DNA from: Gammaproteobacteria bacterium
GTDB lineage: Bacteria > Pseudomonadota > Gammaproteobacteria > Pseudomonadales > Halieaceae
Direction of reading: 5' to 3'
DNA: 15,867 nucleotides
Assembly (NCBI GenBank): GCA_002748505.1
Contig: PDSN01000093.1
Span: 1-15,867, forward strand
The translations under genes were made by a program, and so were the position numbers. Below, in pieces: positions 1-8,488 of the stretch; the stretch's first letter is position 1; every line of letters starts with the position of its first letter. The notes under the pieces were generated by a model that made no database searches, was not told the DNA's origin, and saw only the letters and a program-made list of their open reading frames with translations.

Positions 1-143
1 TTTTTTCGAAAAACCATTTAGGCACAGTTTGTACACTTGCCTTTGTTGTTATTCATCACATAACTCATTGATATTAAATAAATAATAGCAAATTAGCCGC
101 CGTACTGGTGAAATATCCGGGCTTGTTTTGCGCGCCAGGAAAA
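1..143. other. Non-coding region left of the cluster
   Basis: AT-rich sequence between the window edge and the rplQ terminators. I find no credible gene, tRNA or promoter in it. A 12-base palindrome (TTTTTCGAAAAA) lies at the very edge (2-13) and could be part of a structure continuing outside the window. The next gene to the left is not visible. Confidence 0.6.
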
Positions 144-161
144 ATGCCTGTAAACAGGCAT
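144..161 (-). terminator. Second (distal) terminator hairpin after rplQ
   Basis: A perfect 7-base-pair stem, ATGCCTG (144-150) with CAGGCAT (155-161), closes a four-base loop. Read on the minus strand it is followed by four T residues. Its right arm shares the GCAT at 158-161 with the outer arm of the neighbouring larger hairpin, so the two structures overlap and cannot both form fully. It probably acts as a back-up terminator for the alpha segment. Confidence 0.6.
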
Positions 162-195
162 AAAAAAACCGAGGCAAGCCTCGGTTTTTTTATGC
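158..195. terminator. Main bidirectional terminator after rplQ
   Basis: An 18-base perfect inverted repeat (158-175 with 178-195) has a GC core, CCGAGGC/GCCTCGG, flanked by seven A residues on one side and seven T residues on the other. The rplQ stop codon at 205-207 lies about ten bases upstream on the minus strand, so this is the end of the alpha segment transcript. The symmetrical A and T runs mean it could also stop transcription coming from the left. Confidence 0.93.
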
Positions 196-204
196 ACGAT
201 GAAC

Positions 205-591
205 TCAGTCCTCGTCGTCACCCAGCTCAGGCTGCGGGCGATCGACCAGTTCTACGTAAGCCATAGGTGCCTTATCGCCAGCGCGGTAGCCGCACTTCAA
301 AATGCGGATATAACCACCAGGGCGGGTTTTGTAACGTGGGCCCAGCTCGCTAAACAATTTACCCACCACCGCTTTGTTGCGTACGCGATCAAATGCCAGA
401 CGACGGTTGGCAACACTGTCCTCTTTGGCAAGCGTAATCAGAGGCTCGGCGTAGCCACGCAGCTCCTTGGCTTTGGGCAGGGTGGTTTTAATCAGTTCGT
501 GCTCCACCAAAGATGCAGCCATGTTGCGGAACATGGCCTTACGGTGTGAGCTGTTTCTGTTCAGTTGACGTCCACTGTGACGATGACGCAT
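205..591 (-). CDS. rplQ: 50S ribosomal protein L17
   Basis: L17 is a late-assembling large-subunit protein near the peptide exit tunnel. The 128 residues match the bacterial family throughout: [20 protein letters not shown] at the N terminus, then the [18 protein letters not shown] segment, and an acidic tail (ELGDDED) ending the protein, as in E. coli (127 residues). The ATG follows a good ribosome-binding site (AAAGGAACGG). It is the last gene of the alpha segment, 62 bases after rpoA, and is followed by strong terminators. Nothing is unusual in the reading frame. Confidence 0.98.
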   Translation of the reverse strand: MRHRHSGRQLNRNSSHRKAMFRNMAASLVEHELIKTTLPKAKELRGYAEPLITLAKEDSVANRRLAFDRVRNKAVVGKLFSELGPRYKTRPGGYIRILKCGYRAGDKAPMAYVELVDRPQPELGDDED

Positions 592-653
592 TTTTCCGTT
601 CCTTTAAAATCAGTGCTATCGCAGCAATAGTTTTGGGTAGCTATCGTTCTATC

Positions 654-1658
654 TTAGACAGACAGAACGCGCTCGTCGTTTTTCAAGCTAGCAGGCGGCC
701 AGTTATCCAGACGCATGCCCAGTGACAAACCGCGAGAGGCCAGCACGTCTTTTATTTCGGTCAAAGACTTCTTGCCCAGATTCGGGGTTTTAAGCAGTTC
801 AACTTCCGTGCGCTGCACCAGGTCACCAATGTAGTAGATGTTTTCTGCTTTCAAACAGTTCGCAGAGCGCACGGTCAGCTCGAGATCATCTACGGGACGC
901 AACAGGATAGGATCGACCTCATCCTCTTCTTCCACAGTCTCGGCTTCTTTTTCACTTTCAAGGTCAACAAACACCGCCAACTGCTGCTGCAGGATGGTGG
1001 CAGCACGGCGAATCGCCTCTTCGGGATCGATGGTGCCGTTGGTTTGCAGATCGAGAATCAGTTTGTCCAGGTCGGTACGCTGTTCAACACGTGCTGCTTC
1101 CACCACGTAGGAAACGCGGTAAACCGGCGAGAACGTGGCGTCCAACTGTAAGCGACCAATAGAGCGGGTTTCCTCTTCGGCATCAATGCGTGAGTCAGCG
1201 GGCGAATAGCCACGACCGCGCATGACTTTCAGACGGATAGCAATACTGGAGTCGCCGTTCAAATGACAAATAACGTGCTCCGGGTTGCGCACTTCCACAT
1301 CGTGATCGAGCTGAATATCACCGGCTGTCACCACACCAGCGCCGGTTTTGTTAATCACTAATTCAGCTTCGTCCTTACCATTTAGTACCAGCGCAACGCC
1401 CTTCAGGTTCAGCAAGATTTCGATAACGTCCTCTTGCACACCTTCGATCGCGCTGTACTCGTGTAACACACCATCAATTTGTACTTCAGTGATGGCACAG
1501 CCCGGCATGGATGAGAGCAAAATGCGACGCAGCGCGTTACCCAGCGTGTGACCAAAACCACGCTCAAGCGGCTCCAAGGTCACGCGCGCACGGGTGCTGT
1601 TCACTTCATCGACTTTAATGTGTCGGGGGGTGAGAAATTCAGTCACTGCACTGTGCAT
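654..1658 (-). CDS. rpoA: DNA-directed RNA polymerase alpha subunit
   Basis: The alpha subunit dimerises to scaffold beta and beta' and contacts upstream promoter DNA and activators. The 334 residues show the N-terminal domain (about 1-235) with [20 protein letters not shown] for dimerisation and [15 protein letters not shown]. An acidic linker (about 236-249, [12 protein letters not shown]) leads to the C-terminal domain. There, [10 protein letters not shown] places R264, N267 and K270 at the positions of E. coli R265, N268 and K271, which contact UP-element [13 protein letters not shown] follows. The tail is five residues longer than in E. coli (ends NDERVLSV). It lies between rpsD and rplQ as in other gammaproteobacteria. 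Confidence 0.99.
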   Translation of the reverse strand: MHSAVTEFLTPRHIKVDEVNSTRARVTLEPLERGFGHTLGNALRRILLSSMPGCAITEVQIDGVLHEYSAIEGVQEDVIEILLNLKGVALVLNGKDEAELVINKTGAGVVTAGDIQLDHDVEVRNPEHVICHLNGDSSIAIRLKVMRGRGYSPADSRIDAEEETRSIGRLQLDATFSPVYRVSYVVEAARVEQRTDLDKLILDLQTNGTIDPEEAIRRAATILQQQLAVFVDLESEKEAETVEEEDEVDPILLRPVDDLELTVRSANCLKAENIYYIGDLVQRTEVELLKTPNLGKKSLTEIKDVLASRGLSLGMRLDNWPPASLKNDERVLSV

Positions 1659-1698
1659 ATATGTACCTGCTAAGTTTGGGTAGAGTTAAACGATGGCT

Positions 1699-2319
1699 TT
1701 ACTTAGAGTAAAGTTCCACGATCAAGCTCTCGTTAATTTCCGAAGACAGATCGATACGATCAGGCATAGACTTGAACACACCTTCGAGCTTGTCTGTGTT
1801 CACATCCAGCCATTCGCTTTCACCACGCTGTGCCGCCAATGCTAAAGCAGACTGTACACGCAATTGCTTTTTAGCCTTTTCACGCAATGAGACCACATCA
1901 CCGGGGCGAACTTGATAAGAAGGTACGTTAACCGCTGCACCGTTCACCAAAATCGCTTTGTGAGACACCAACTGACGCGCTTCAGAGCGGGTGCAACCAA
2001 ACCCCATGCGGTACACCACGTTATCTAAACGGGATTCCAACAACTGCAACAGGTTTTCACCGGTAGCGCCTTTCATGCGCGCCGCTTTTTTGTAGTAGTT
2101 GCGGAATTGCCTTTCCAGCACGCCGTAGATACGACGAACCTTTTGCTTTTCACGCAACTGCACACCGTAGTCAGACAAACGGCCACGACGGGCACCGTGC
2201 TGACCGGGTGCATTTTCGAGTTTACATTTGCTTTCCAGTGCACGTGTACCGCTTTTCAGAAAAAGATCAGTACCTTCACGACGTGACAATTTGCACTTGG
2301 GACCAATATATCGAGCCAT
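1699..2319 (-). CDS. rpsD: 30S ribosomal protein S4
   Basis: S4 starts assembly of the 30S body by binding 16S rRNA, and in E. coli it also represses translation of the alpha operon by binding the leader in front of rpsM. The 206 residues equal the E. coli length. Visible marks are [20 protein letters not shown] at the N terminus, the basic [21 protein letters not shown] segment, and the S4 RNA-binding domain (about 95-155) with [11 protein letters not shown] and [15 protein letters not shown]. It has isolated cysteines but not the four-cysteine zinc motif of C+ S4 forms. It sits 17 bases after rpsK. Confidence 0.99.
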   Translation of the reverse strand: MARYIGPKCKLSRREGTDLFLKSGTRALESKCKLENAPGQHGARRGRLSDYGVQLREKQKVRRIYGVLERQFRNYYKKAARMKGATGENLLQLLESRLDNVVYRMGFGCTRSEARQLVSHKAILVNGAAVNVPSYQVRPGDVVSLREKAKKQLRVQSALALAAQRGESEWLDVNTDKLEGVFKSMPDRIDLSSEINESLIVELYSK

Positions 2320-2336
2320 AACTAATTCCTTGAGCC

Positions 2337-2729
2337 TTACGCGCGACGTTTCTTGGGAGGACGACAGCCGTTGTGTGGTATCGGCGTTACGTCGGTGATG
2401 TTGCTGATTTTATAACCGCAGCCATTGAGCGCACGAATCGCTGATTCGCGGCCAGGCCCTGGGCCTTTAACCTGCACATCCAGGTTTTTCAGACCGTATT
2501 CCAATGCGGCTTCACCGGCACGCTCCGCTGCCACCTGTGCGGCAAAAGGTGTACTCTTACGCGAACCGCGGAAACCTGAACCACCGGCGGTTGCCCAGCT
2601 CAGTGTATTGCCCTGACGATCGGTAATCGTTACGATGGTGTTGTTGAACGATGCGTGAATGTGCGCAACACCGTCAACAACGGTCTTGGAGACCTTTTTA
2701 CGAGTGCTTTTAGCACCTGGCTTTGCCAT
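2337..2729 (-). CDS. rpsK: 30S ribosomal protein S11
   Basis: S11 sits on the platform of the 30S subunit and helps shape the site where mRNA pairs with the 3' end of 16S rRNA. The 130 residues carry family signatures: [55 protein letters not shown], and the basic end CRPPKKRRA. Length matches E. coli S11 (129). The ATG is preceded by AGGA at seven bases. The gap to rpsM (71 bases) is unusually long for this cluster and holds two hairpins, described separately. Confidence 0.98.
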   Translation of the reverse strand: MAKPGAKSTRKKVSKTVVDGVAHIHASFNNTIVTITDRQGNTLSWATAGGSGFRGSRKSTPFAAQVAAERAGEAALEYGLKNLDVQVKGPGPGRESAIRALNGCGYKISNITDVTPIPHNGCRPPKKRRA

Positions 2730-2755
2730 AAGTTAATCCTGATTTAATATCGACA

Positions 2756-2770
2756 CTGCACGCGGTGCAG
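2756..2770. other. Hairpin in the rpsM-rpsK gap (proximal to rpsK)
   Basis: A perfect 6-base-pair stem, CTGCAC (2756-2761) with GTGCAG (2765-2770), has a three-base GCG loop. It lies in the non-coding gap about 30 bases upstream of the rpsK start. No T run follows it, so it is not an intrinsic terminator. It may affect rpsK translation or protect an RNA end after processing. Confidence 0.5.
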
Positions 2771-2786
2771 CTACACTAAAAGAAGA

Positions 2787-2812
2787 ATTCGCAAGCAGTA
2801 TTACTTGCGAAT
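2787..2812 (-). other. Stem-loop spanning the rpsM stop codon
   Basis: A perfect 9-base-pair inverted repeat (ATTCGCAAG at 2787-2795, CTTGCGAAT at 2804-2812) encloses an 8-base loop that contains the rpsM stop codon (2801-2803). On the minus strand it is followed by a broken pyrimidine tract (TCTTCTTTT). It resembles a weak terminator, but rpsK-rpsD-rpoA-rplQ lie downstream with no clear new promoter. Partial attenuation or an RNA processing or stability element is therefore more likely. Its function is inferred. Confidence 0.55.
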
Positions 2813-3157
2813 CGGCTTACGCGGCCCCTTGCGAGTACGCGCATTAGTTTTGGTACGCTGGCCGCGCAGAGGCAGACCTTTACGGTGACGCAGACCGCGG
2901 TTGCAGCCCAAGTCCATCAAGCGTTTGATGTTCATGGACACTTCCCGGCGCAAATCACCTTCTACAGTCATTTCAGACACCTGCGAGCGCAGCGCATCCA
3001 TTTGCTCGTCTGACAAGTCAGCGATGCGTGTAGATTCTTCGATGCCATTGGCAGCACACAGGCGCTTGGCCTGGGTGCGACCCACACCGTAAATGTAAGT
3101 CAATGAGATAACAGCATGTTTGTTATCGGGTATGTTGACGCCGGCGATACGAGCCAT
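2801..3157 (-). CDS. rpsM: 30S ribosomal protein S13
   Basis: S13 forms inter-subunit bridges from the 30S head and contacts the P-site tRNA with its tail. The 118 residues (as in E. coli) show [20 protein letters not shown], the helix-turn motif [18 protein letters not shown]-type head contacts ([20 protein letters not shown]) and a very basic tail ([15 protein letters not shown]). A GGAG lies eight bases before the ATG; an out-of-frame ATG just upstream (ATGGATGGC) is not the start. It is the first gene of the alpha segment, with its own promoter upstream. Confidence 0.98.
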   Translation of the reverse strand: MARIAGVNIPDNKHAVISLTYIYGVGRTQAKRLCAANGIEESTRIADLSDEQMDALRSQVSEMTVEGDLRREVSMNIKRLMDLGCNRGLRHRKGLPLRGQRTKTNARTRKGPRKPIRK

Positions 3158-3220
3158 CCATCTTTCTCCGTTTTGTGACTAGAGCTACGCGACGAACCGG
3201 CGATTTACCGGTCGCGAAAG
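3158..3220 (-). promoter_or_regulatory. Leader of the alpha segment mRNA, candidate S4 target
   Basis: This is a roughly 63-base untranslated stretch between the predicted transcription start and the rpsM ATG. It can fold with CGCGAC pairing GTCGCG (3188-3193 with 3211-3216) and an inner CGG/CCG. In E. coli the equivalent leader forms a pseudoknot bound by S4, which traps the ribosome and represses rpsM-rpsK-rpsD-rplQ. Position and length fit, but I did not establish the pseudoknot pairing with the rpsM start region. Confidence 0.45.
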
Positions 3221-3227
3221 GCGCAGC

Positions 3228-3256
3228 ATTATACCTACCTAAATAGTAAAAAACAA
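3228..3256 (-). promoter_or_regulatory. Alpha-segment promoter (sigma-70 type) before rpsM
   Basis: On the minus strand there is a perfect TATAAT (3228-3233), exactly 17 bases downstream of TTGTTT (3251-3256), which keeps the TTG of the -35 consensus. The predicted start of transcription is near 3220. It lies in the 127-base gap between rpmJ and rpsM, where the alpha operon promoter is found in E. coli. The -35 box overlaps the T run of the hairpin that ends the spc segment. Confidence 0.75.
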
Positions 3257-3288
3257 GCACCGCCTGTAAAGGCGTTGCCACTTGTTAG
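3251..3288 (-). terminator. Imperfect terminator-like hairpin after rpmJ
   Basis: On the minus strand AACAAG (3282-3287, containing the last bases of the rpmJ stop) pairs with CTTGTT, with an inner ACGCC/GGCGGT-type stem (core CGCC/GGCG around 3261-3274), followed by a run of six T. The internal mismatch makes it imperfect. It is placed to end or reduce spc-segment transcription before the alpha promoter. Read-through is plausible. Confidence 0.5.
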
Positions 3289-3401
3289 CCTTGACGCTGT
3301 TTGTGGCGAGGATCTGTTTCGCAGATCACACGTACAATACCTTTGCGTTTAACGACTTTGCAGTTCCTGCAAATCTTTTTCACTGAAGCGCGAACTTTCA
3401 T
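3285..3401 (-). CDS. rpmJ: 50S ribosomal protein L36
   Basis: L36 is the smallest large-subunit protein and stabilises 23S rRNA near the GTPase-associated region. The 38-residue frame starts [20 protein letters not shown] and ends DPRHKQRQG. Cysteines 11, 14 and 27 with His33 form the zinc site of the C+ (zinc-containing) form. The start has AGGAGA nine bases upstream. It follows secY by 25 bases, the standard end of the spc operon. In many bacteria a zinc-free paralogue elsewhere replaces it under zinc starvation; none is in this window. Confidence 0.98.
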   Translation of the reverse strand: MKVRASVKKICRNCKVVKRKGIVRVICETDPRHKQRQG

Positions 3402-3426
3402 TTTCTGTCTCCTAAACCGCCTGACC

Positions 3427-4758
3427 TTAACGGCCGCGACCTGATCCGTAGTTTTTGAGATTGGCCTTCTTCATCACCGAGTCATACTGATGACTCATCA
3501 AATGGCTTTGAACCTGGGCCATAAAATCCATCACCACAACCACCACAATCAGCAGCGAGGTACCGCCCAAATAAAAGGGCACATTCCACATCACCACCAG
3601 AAACTGGGGCAATAAACACACCAAAGCAATGTAAATCGAACCAAACACTGTCAGGCGTGTCAGCACACCATCGATGTAGTTGGCGGTGTGCTTACCGGGG
3701 CGAATACCCGGTACAAAGGCGCCGGAGCGCTTCAAGTTTTCGGCCACTTCCTGGGGGTTGAACATCAACGCCGTGTAGAAGAAGCAGAAGAACACAATCA
3801 TCACCGTGAACAACAAAATGTTCAGCGGCTGACCAGGGCCAAGCGCCACTGACACACTCTGCAACCAATCAGAGGCCGCACTCTCTGAATTGCCGAACCA
3901 CTGCGCAATAGACGCGGGGAACAGCAAAATACTGCTGGCAAAAATCGCCGGAATAACGCCGGACATATTCACCTTTAACGGCAGATGCGAGCTCTGCGCC
4001 TGGTACATGCGCCTGCCCTGCTGCCGCTTGGCGTAGTTTACCGTGATGCGACGCTGACCGCGCTCGATAAACACGATCAGGTAAATCACCGCTATCGCCA
4101 GTGCCAGCATAAACAACAGCACTAAAATATTGAGTTCACCCTGGCGAGCCTGCTCCAATGCCTGCCCAATCGCTGCGGGCAGACCCGCCACAATACCGGC
4201 GAAGATCAGCAGGGAAATACCGTTGCCTATTCCGCGTTCGGTGATCTGCTCACCCAGCCACATCATAAACACTGCGCCGGTCACCAGCGAAGTAATTGCG
4301 ATCACATAAAACACAAAGCTGGCACTGTAGGCCATGCCCTGATTCGCCATGCCCACAGTCATACCAGTGGCCTGCACAATCGCCAATACCACCGTCAGAT
4401 AGCGCGTATACTGACTGATTTTACGCCTGCCCGACTCGCCTTCTTTTTTCAGCGCTTCGAGCTGCGGATTCACCGCCGACATCAACTGCATGATAATGCT
4501 GGCGGAAATATAGGGCATAATCCCCAACGCCAGCACACTCATACGCTCCAGTGCACCACCGGAGAACATATTCGCCAGGCCTAAAATCGTGCCCTGCTGC
4601 GAGTTAAAAAGTGCTTCCAACTGGGCAGGATCAAGACCGGGCACCGGAATATGGGTGCCGATGCGGTATACAATAATGGCCAGTAAAACGAAGCGAAGGC
4701 GAGCAAAAAGCTCGCCCATGCCTGACTTGTTACCCGCCGCAGTTTGCCCAGTTGCCAT
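3427..4758 (-). CDS. secY: Protein translocase channel subunit SecY
   Basis: SecY is the pore of the inner-membrane SecYEG translocon, which exports unfolded proteins with SecA and inserts membrane proteins with the ribosome. The 443 residues equal the E. coli length and contain ten hydrophobic segments. Key parts are visible: plug region after helix 1 (about 57-72, [12 protein letters not shown]), [15 protein letters not shown] (78-92), [17 protein letters not shown] (166-182), the cytoplasmic [20 protein letters not shown] (231-250), the SecA/ribosome-binding loop [11 protein letters not shown] (346-356) and the C-terminal KKANLKNYG. The ATG directly abuts the rplO stop (TAAATG), with the GAGG of its binding site inside rplO, so translation is probably coupled. 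Confidence 0.99.
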   Translation of the reverse strand: MATGQTAAGNKSGMGELFARLRFVLLAIIVYRIGTHIPVPGLDPAQLEALFNSQQGTILGLANMFSGGALERMSVLALGIMPYISASIIMQLMSAVNPQLEALKKEGESGRRKISQYTRYLTVVLAIVQATGMTVGMANQGMAYSASFVFYVIAITSLVTGAVFMMWLGEQITERGIGNGISLLIFAGIVAGLPAAIGQALEQARQGELNILVLLFMLALAIAVIYLIVFIERGQRRITVNYAKRQQGRRMYQAQSSHLPLKVNMSGVIPAIFASSILLFPASIAQWFGNSESAASDWLQSVSVALGPGQPLNILLFTVMIVFFCFFYTALMFNPQEVAENLKRSGAFVPGIRPGKHTANYIDGVLTRLTVFGSIYIALVCLLPQFLVVMWNVPFYLGGTSLLIVVVVVMDFMAQVQSHLMSHQYDSVMKKANLKNYGSGRGR

Positions 4759-5205
4759 TTAGTCCTCGACTTTTCCGCCTGCTTTCTCAATAGCTTCGCG
4801 AGCACCTTTGGTGACCGCCAAACCTTTTACAGTTACGGCTTTGTTCAACTCGCCAGACAGGAAAACCCGTGCGCGCGTGATGTTGCTCTTGATAAGGTCG
4901 GCATCTTTCAGCGCTGCCACGTCGATCACGTCAGCCTTTACTTTGGCCAGTTCAGCCAGACGAACCTGTGCGGTAGTACGGGCTATGCGCGAGCTGAAGC
5001 CATACTTTGGCAAACGCTTTTGCAGTGGCATCTGGCCACCCTCGAAACCGGGCTTAACACTGCCACCGGAACGAGACTTTTGACCTTTGTGGCCGCGACC
5101 GGCGGTTTTACCCACACCACTGCCGATACCACGACCCACGCGCTTACCCGCTTTGCGAGCACCGGGCGCTGGGCTCAAGCTGTTTAGTCGCATTACATCA
5201 GACAT
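4759..5205 (-). CDS. rplO: 50S ribosomal protein L15
   Basis: L15 is a large-subunit assembly protein with a long glycine- and arginine-rich extension that reaches into 23S rRNA. The 148 residues show [20 protein letters not shown], the [11 protein letters not shown] and [15 protein letters not shown] signatures and the C-terminal [16 protein letters not shown] chose the ATG at 5203-5205 because GAGG lies eight bases before it, inside the end of rpmD. Starting at the internal ATG (MRLN, 144 residues as in E. coli) would lack a binding site. The four extra residues MSDV are therefore probably real. Confidence 0.96.
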   Translation of the reverse strand: MSDVMRLNSLSPAPGARKAGKRVGRGIGSGVGKTAGRGHKGQKSRSGGSVKPGFEGGQMPLQKRLPKYGFSSRIARTTAQVRLAELAKVKADVIDVAALKDADLIKSNITRARVFLSGELNKAVTVKGLAVTKGAREAIEKAGGKVED

Positions 5206-5208
5206 GGT

Positions 5209-5391
5209 TTAGTCCTCTACGCGCAGCAAGTAGCTGGCTTTGTTAATCATTCCCCGCACGGATGGCGTGTCTTCCACTTCAACCGTGTGGCCGATACGAC
5301 GCAAGCCCAAACCTGTCACACAGGCTTTGTGTGCTTTCAGGCGACCGTGAATACTTTTCACCTGCGTCACTTTGACTGTTGCCTTGCTCAT
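5209..5391 (-). CDS. rpmD: 50S ribosomal protein L30
   Basis: L30 is a small large-subunit protein of two helices on a three-stranded sheet. The 60 residues contain the family core [20 protein letters not shown] and [10 protein letters not shown], and match the E. coli length (59). The frame can be extended upstream to a TTG, but the ATG at 5389-5391 ([10 protein letters not shown]) has GGAG nine bases in front and matches relatives, so I use it. It lies 17 bases after rpsE and 3 before rplO. L30 is absent from some bacteria, so its presence is mildly informative. Confidence 0.97.
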   Translation of the reverse strand: MSKATVKVTQVKSIHGRLKAHKACVTGLGLRRIGHTVEVEDTPSVRGMINKASYLLRVED

Positions 5392-5408
5392 TATCAGCAA
5401 CTCCCGTA

Positions 5409-5921
5409 TTAATTCAGAATTTCTTCGACAGACTTGCCGCGTTTTGCCGCAACGTCTTCCGGTGCAACCATGTCGCGCAGGCCATTAAAGGTCGCGCGAA
5501 CCACGTTGACAGGATTGGTCGAGCCATAACACTTGGCCAGTACGTTGTTGACACCGGCTATCTCAAGTACGGCACGCATCGCGCCACCGGCGATAACACC
5601 CGTACCTTCGGAGGCCGGCTGCATGTACACTTTGGAAGCGCCGTGACGAGCTTTCACAGGGTACTGGATAGTACCGTTGTTCAACTCAACCTGAATCATG
5701 TTACGACGTGCTGCTTCCATCGCCTTCTGAATGGCGACAGGCACCTCGCGCGCTTTGCCGCGGCCAAAACCCACTTTGCCTTTACCGTCACCAACTACTG
5801 TCAGCGCGGTAAAACCAAAAATTCGGCCACCCTTTACCACTTTAGCAACGCGGTTAACCTGAACCAGCTTCTCTTGCAGATCGCCTTCGGTCTGCTGCTT
5901 TTTCTGCTCATTGAAAGCCAT
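5409..5921 (-). CDS. rpsE: 30S ribosomal protein S5
   Basis: S5 acts at the mRNA entry site of the 30S subunit and affects decoding accuracy. The 170 residues show an N-terminal double-stranded RNA-binding-like domain (about 15-80, with [20 protein letters not shown] and [11 protein letters not shown]) and a C-terminal domain with [20 protein letters not shown]. The loop that in E. coli affects spectinomycin sensitivity reads KVVKGGR (28-33), the normal sensitive form. It starts nine bases after rplR. E. coli S5 is 167 residues. Confidence 0.99.
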   Translation of the reverse strand: MAFNEQKKQQTEGDLQEKLVQVNRVAKVVKGGRIFGFTALTVVGDGKGKVGFGRGKAREVPVAIQKAMEAARRNMIQVELNNGTIQYPVKARHGASKVYMQPASEGTGVIAGGAMRAVLEIAGVNNVLAKCYGSTNPVNVVRATFNGLRDMVAPEDVAAKRGKSVEEILN

Positions 5922-5930
5922 AATGCTATC

Positions 5931-6281
5931 CTACAACTCCAGTCCGTTTTCGCGCGCCGCATCGGCCAGCGCCTTGATACGACCGTGGTATTTATAGCCA
6001 CCGCGATCAAATGCCACTTTTTCAATACCCGCTTGTTTGGCGCGCTCTGCCACCAGTTTACCCACCGCGGCCGCGGCTTCTATGTTGCCGGTCTTGCCGC
6101 TGCGCAAGCTGCTGTCCAAAGTAGAAGCGCTCACCAGCACTTTATCACCTTCAGGAGCAATCACTTGAGCATAAATGTGCCGTGGAGTGCGGTGTACGCT
6201 CAAACGAGTGGCGCCCAGTTTACGGATGCGCGCGCGAGAACGACGGGCGCGACGCAATCTTGAATCATTTTTTACGCTCAT
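5931..6281 (-). CDS. rplR: 50S ribosomal protein L18
   Basis: L18 binds 5S rRNA together with L5 and brings it into the central protuberance. The 116 residues (E. coli 117) show a basic N terminus ([16 protein letters not shown]), the [17 protein letters not shown] segment, the glycine-lysine loop [13 protein letters not shown], and the family ending [20 protein letters not shown]. It lies between rplF and rpsE with gaps of 8 and 9 bases. The frame is intact. Confidence 0.98.
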   Translation of the reverse strand: MSVKNDSRLRRARRSRARIRKLGATRLSVHRTPRHIYAQVIAPEGDKVLVSASTLDSSLRSGKTGNIEAAAAVGKLVAERAKQAGIEKVAFDRGGYKYHGRIKALADAARENGLEL

Positions 6282-6289
6282 TGCTTTAC

Positions 6290-6817
6290 CTATTTCTTCT
6301 TGGCTTCTTTACGACGAACATACTCATCGGCGTAACGAATACCCTTGCCCTTGTAAGGCTCTGGCGGACGGAAGCTGCGGATTTCCGCGGCAGCGTGACC
6401 AACAGCCTGCTTATCGACACCTTTAACAACCACCTCAGTTTGTGAGGGAGTTTCAGCGGTAACGCCTTCAGGCAGCGTGTAGTCAACAGGGTGTGACAAA
6501 CCTAACGTGAGGTTGACTGTTTTGCCGGACGCTTTGGCACGATAACCAACGCCGTTCAAAACCAGCTTTTTCTCCCAACCTTCGCTCACACCGATGACCA
6601 TGTTGTTAAGCAGTGCGCGAGTTGTACCCGCCATGGCTTTAACGCTATCGTCTTGATACGAGATCGTCAGAACGTTGTCATCCTGGTTGACTTCCACACC
6701 CTCGGTGAGAACCAGATCCAGCGAACCTTTACCACCTTTGACAGTGAGGTCACGGCCGGACAGCTTGATTTCCACACCCTTAGGCAGGGTTACCGGATTA
6801 TTTGCGACTCTAGACAT
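6290..6817 (-). CDS. rplF: 50S ribosomal protein L6
   Basis: L6 lies near the sarcin-ricin loop and factor-binding site of the large subunit. The 175 residues (E. coli 177) form two similar domains: the first begins [16 protein letters not shown], and the second contains [20 protein letters not shown] and the family signature [20 protein letters not shown] near the C terminus, followed by a lysine-rich tail. The binding site before its ATG is weak (AGAGC), which suggests partial dependence on translation of rpsH, 28 bases upstream. Confidence 0.98.
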   Translation of the reverse strand: MSRVANNPVTLPKGVEIKLSGRDLTVKGGKGSLDLVLTEGVEVNQDDNVLTISYQDDSVKAMAGTTRALLNNMVIGVSEGWEKKLVLNGVGYRAKASGKTVNLTLGLSHPVDYTLPEGVTAETPSQTEVVVKGVDKQAVGHAAAEIRSFRPPEPYKGKGIRYADEYVRRKEAKKK

Positions 6818-6845
6818 TTCGAATGCTCTTTAAATCAATTCAATC

Positions 6846-7241
6846 TTAGAAAACGGTGCAAAGCACTTCGCCACCGATACCCTGAGCGCGTGCAGCGCGA
6901 TCACTCATCACACCTTTAGAGGTGGAAACAATCGCTACGCCCAAACCACCGCGCACGCTTGGCAGTTCATCCTTGCTCGCGTAACTGCGCAGACCGGGAC
7001 GGCTCACGCGGTCGATCTCGGCAATAACGGGCTTACCTTCATAGTACTTCAGTGCTACACGCAATACCGACTTACCATCGACTTCAACTTTTTCAAAAGA
7101 GGCGATGTAGCCTTCTTCCAGCAATACAGCGGCAACAGAAGCCTTCAGCTTGGACGCAGGCACATCGACGTCGGTTTTACCGGCCATTTGTGCGTTGCGA
7201 ATGCGTGTCAGCATATCGGAAATAGGATCTTGCATACTCAT
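6846..7241 (-). CDS. rpsH: 30S ribosomal protein S8
   Basis: S8 binds the central domain of 16S rRNA early in assembly, and in E. coli it represses the spc operon by binding mRNA at the rplX-rplE junction. The 131 residues (E. coli 130) begin [20 protein letters not shown] and contain the family pattern [16 protein letters not shown], and the C-terminal [26 protein letters not shown] overlaps the rpsN stop 13 bases upstream, so reading is probably coupled. I did not identify a convincing S8 mRNA target in the rplX-rplE gap by eye. Confidence 0.99.
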   Translation of the reverse strand: MSMQDPISDMLTRIRNAQMAGKTDVDVPASKLKASVAAVLLEEGYIASFEKVEVDGKSVLRVALKYYEGKPVIAEIDRVSRPGLRSYASKDELPSVRGGLGVAIVSTSKGVMSDRAARAQGIGGEVLCTVF

Positions 7242-7254
7242 GGTCGTTCTCTCC

Positions 7255-7560
7255 TTACCAGCTTGACTTCACAAGGCCGGGTACGTCGCCGCGCATAGCA
7301 GCTTCGCGTAATTTGTTACGGCACAGGCCGAATTTGCGATACACCGCGTGGGGACGGCCAGTGACCTGGCAGCGACGCATTTGACGCACCGGGCTGGCAT
7401 CGCGAGGCAGCTTTTGCAGCGCCATCTGCGCCTCCCACTTATCGTCGTCAGACGCATTCACGTCGACGATAACTGCCTTCAAGCGAGCGCGCTTTTCAGC
7501 GTATTTGGCAACTTTCTTGGCGCGTTTGACTTCGCGCGCAATCATGGATTTCTTAGCCAT
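7255..7560 (-). CDS. rpsN: 30S ribosomal protein S14, zinc-free long form
   Basis: S14 is a 30S head protein. The 101 residues equal the E. coli length and are the long C-minus form: it has only two cysteines (in RRCQVTGR and GLCRNKLRE) and lacks the CXXC pairs that hold zinc in the 61-residue form. Family marks are [40 protein letters not shown] and [11 protein letters not shown] at the C terminus. It lies between rplE and rpsH with gaps of 12 and 13 bases. Confidence 0.99.
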   Translation of the reverse strand: MAKKSMIAREVKRAKKVAKYAEKRARLKAVIVDVNASDDDKWEAQMALQKLPRDASPVRQMRRCQVTGRPHAVYRKFGLCRNKLREAAMRGDVPGLVKSSW

Positions 7561-7572
7561 TAATAAAGCCTC

Positions 7573-8112
7573 TTAACCTTTCAGCGGGAAATTAAACGCA
7601 CGCAGCAGTGCACGACCTTCGTCGTCATTACGCGCTGTTGTAGTAATGGTGATATCCATGCCGCGCAGGGCATCGACCTGATCGTAATCGATCTCAGGGA
7701 AGATGATCTGCTCGGTGACGCCCATTGCGAAGTTGCCGCGACCGTCGAAAGACTTGGGGCTGATACCACGGAAATCACGAATACGTGGAATTGCGATACT
7801 GATCAAACGCTCCAAAAATTCGTACATGCGGTCAGAGCGCAAGGTCACTTTACAGCCAATCGGCCAGCCATCACGCACTTTAAAACCTGCAATAGATTTG
7901 CGCGCCTTGGTAACCACAGGCTTTTGACCGGCGATCTTTGTCATGTCAGCCACTGCGTTTTCCAACACTTTTTTGTCGCCCAAAGCCTCACCTACGCCCA
8001 TGTTCAGGGTGATTTTGGTGATGCGAGGCACTTCCATTACATTTTCAAGCTTGAGTTCGTCCTTCAGTTTCGGGGCGATCTCAGTTACATATTTGTCTTT
8101 CAACGTTGCCAT
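7573..8112 (-). CDS. rplE: 50S ribosomal protein L5
   Basis: L5 binds 5S rRNA, contacts the P-site tRNA elbow and forms a bridge to S13. The 179 residues equal the E. coli length. Signatures are [58 protein letters not shown] and [13 protein letters not shown] followed by [10 protein letters not shown]. It starts 32 bases after rplX. In E. coli the mRNA around this start is the S8 repression site for the spc operon. Confidence 0.99.
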   Translation of the reverse strand: MATLKDKYVTEIAPKLKDELKLENVMEVPRITKITLNMGVGEALGDKKVLENAVADMTKIAGQKPVVTKARKSIAGFKVRDGWPIGCKVTLRSDRMYEFLERLISIAIPRIRDFRGISPKSFDGRGNFAMGVTEQIIFPEIDYDQVDALRGMDITITTTARNDDEGRALLRAFNFPLKG

Positions 8113-8144
8113 GTTCTTTACCTTTAAACTCGGTCAGCTCGCGC

Positions 8145-8459
8145 TTAAGAGTCAATCACTTCGCCACTGGATTTGAAGATACGCACTTTTTTACCATCTT
8201 CAGTTTTAAAACCCACCCGGTCAGCTTTGTTGGTGCTGGGGTTGAAGATAGCGACATTCGACACTTGAATGGGCGCCTCTTTCTCAACAATGCCACCAGC
8301 AACACCCATGTTTGGGTTGGGCTTGGTGTGCTTTTTAATCATGTTGACGCCAGACACCAACAGACGGTTGTCGGTCAGAACTTTGCGCACGGTGCCGCGC
8401 TTGCCCTTATCCTTACCAGCCAGGATGATGACTTCGTCGTCCCTTTTGATCTTTAACAT
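8145..8459 (-). CDS. rplX: 50S ribosomal protein L24
   Basis: L24 starts large-subunit assembly by binding the 5' region of 23S rRNA and lies by the tunnel exit. The 104 residues equal the E. coli length. The KOW motif is at the N terminus (about 5-32, [20 protein letters not shown]), followed by [33 protein letters not shown] and the ending [20 protein letters not shown]. It begins 29 bases after rplN, and both are in spc order. Confidence 0.98.
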   Translation of the reverse strand: MLKIKRDDEVIILAGKDKGKRGTVRKVLTDNRLLVSGVNMIKKHTKPNPNMGVAGGIVEKEAPIQVSNVAIFNPSTNKADRVGFKTEDGKKVRIFKSSGEVIDS

Positions 8460-8488
8460 TTCGCTTTCGTCCCCTCTCGTTGGCTCGC

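Noticed and set aside
5379..6263. A 294-codon open frame on the plus strand opposite rpsE and rplR
   Set aside because: It is entirely antisense to two well-supported ribosomal protein genes, has no recognisable domain and its open length follows from codon bias of the genes on the other strand.
8113..8144. S8 repression site at the rplX-rplE junction
   Set aside because: Expected from E. coli, but I could not find a convincing matching structure by eye; a covariance model search would decide.
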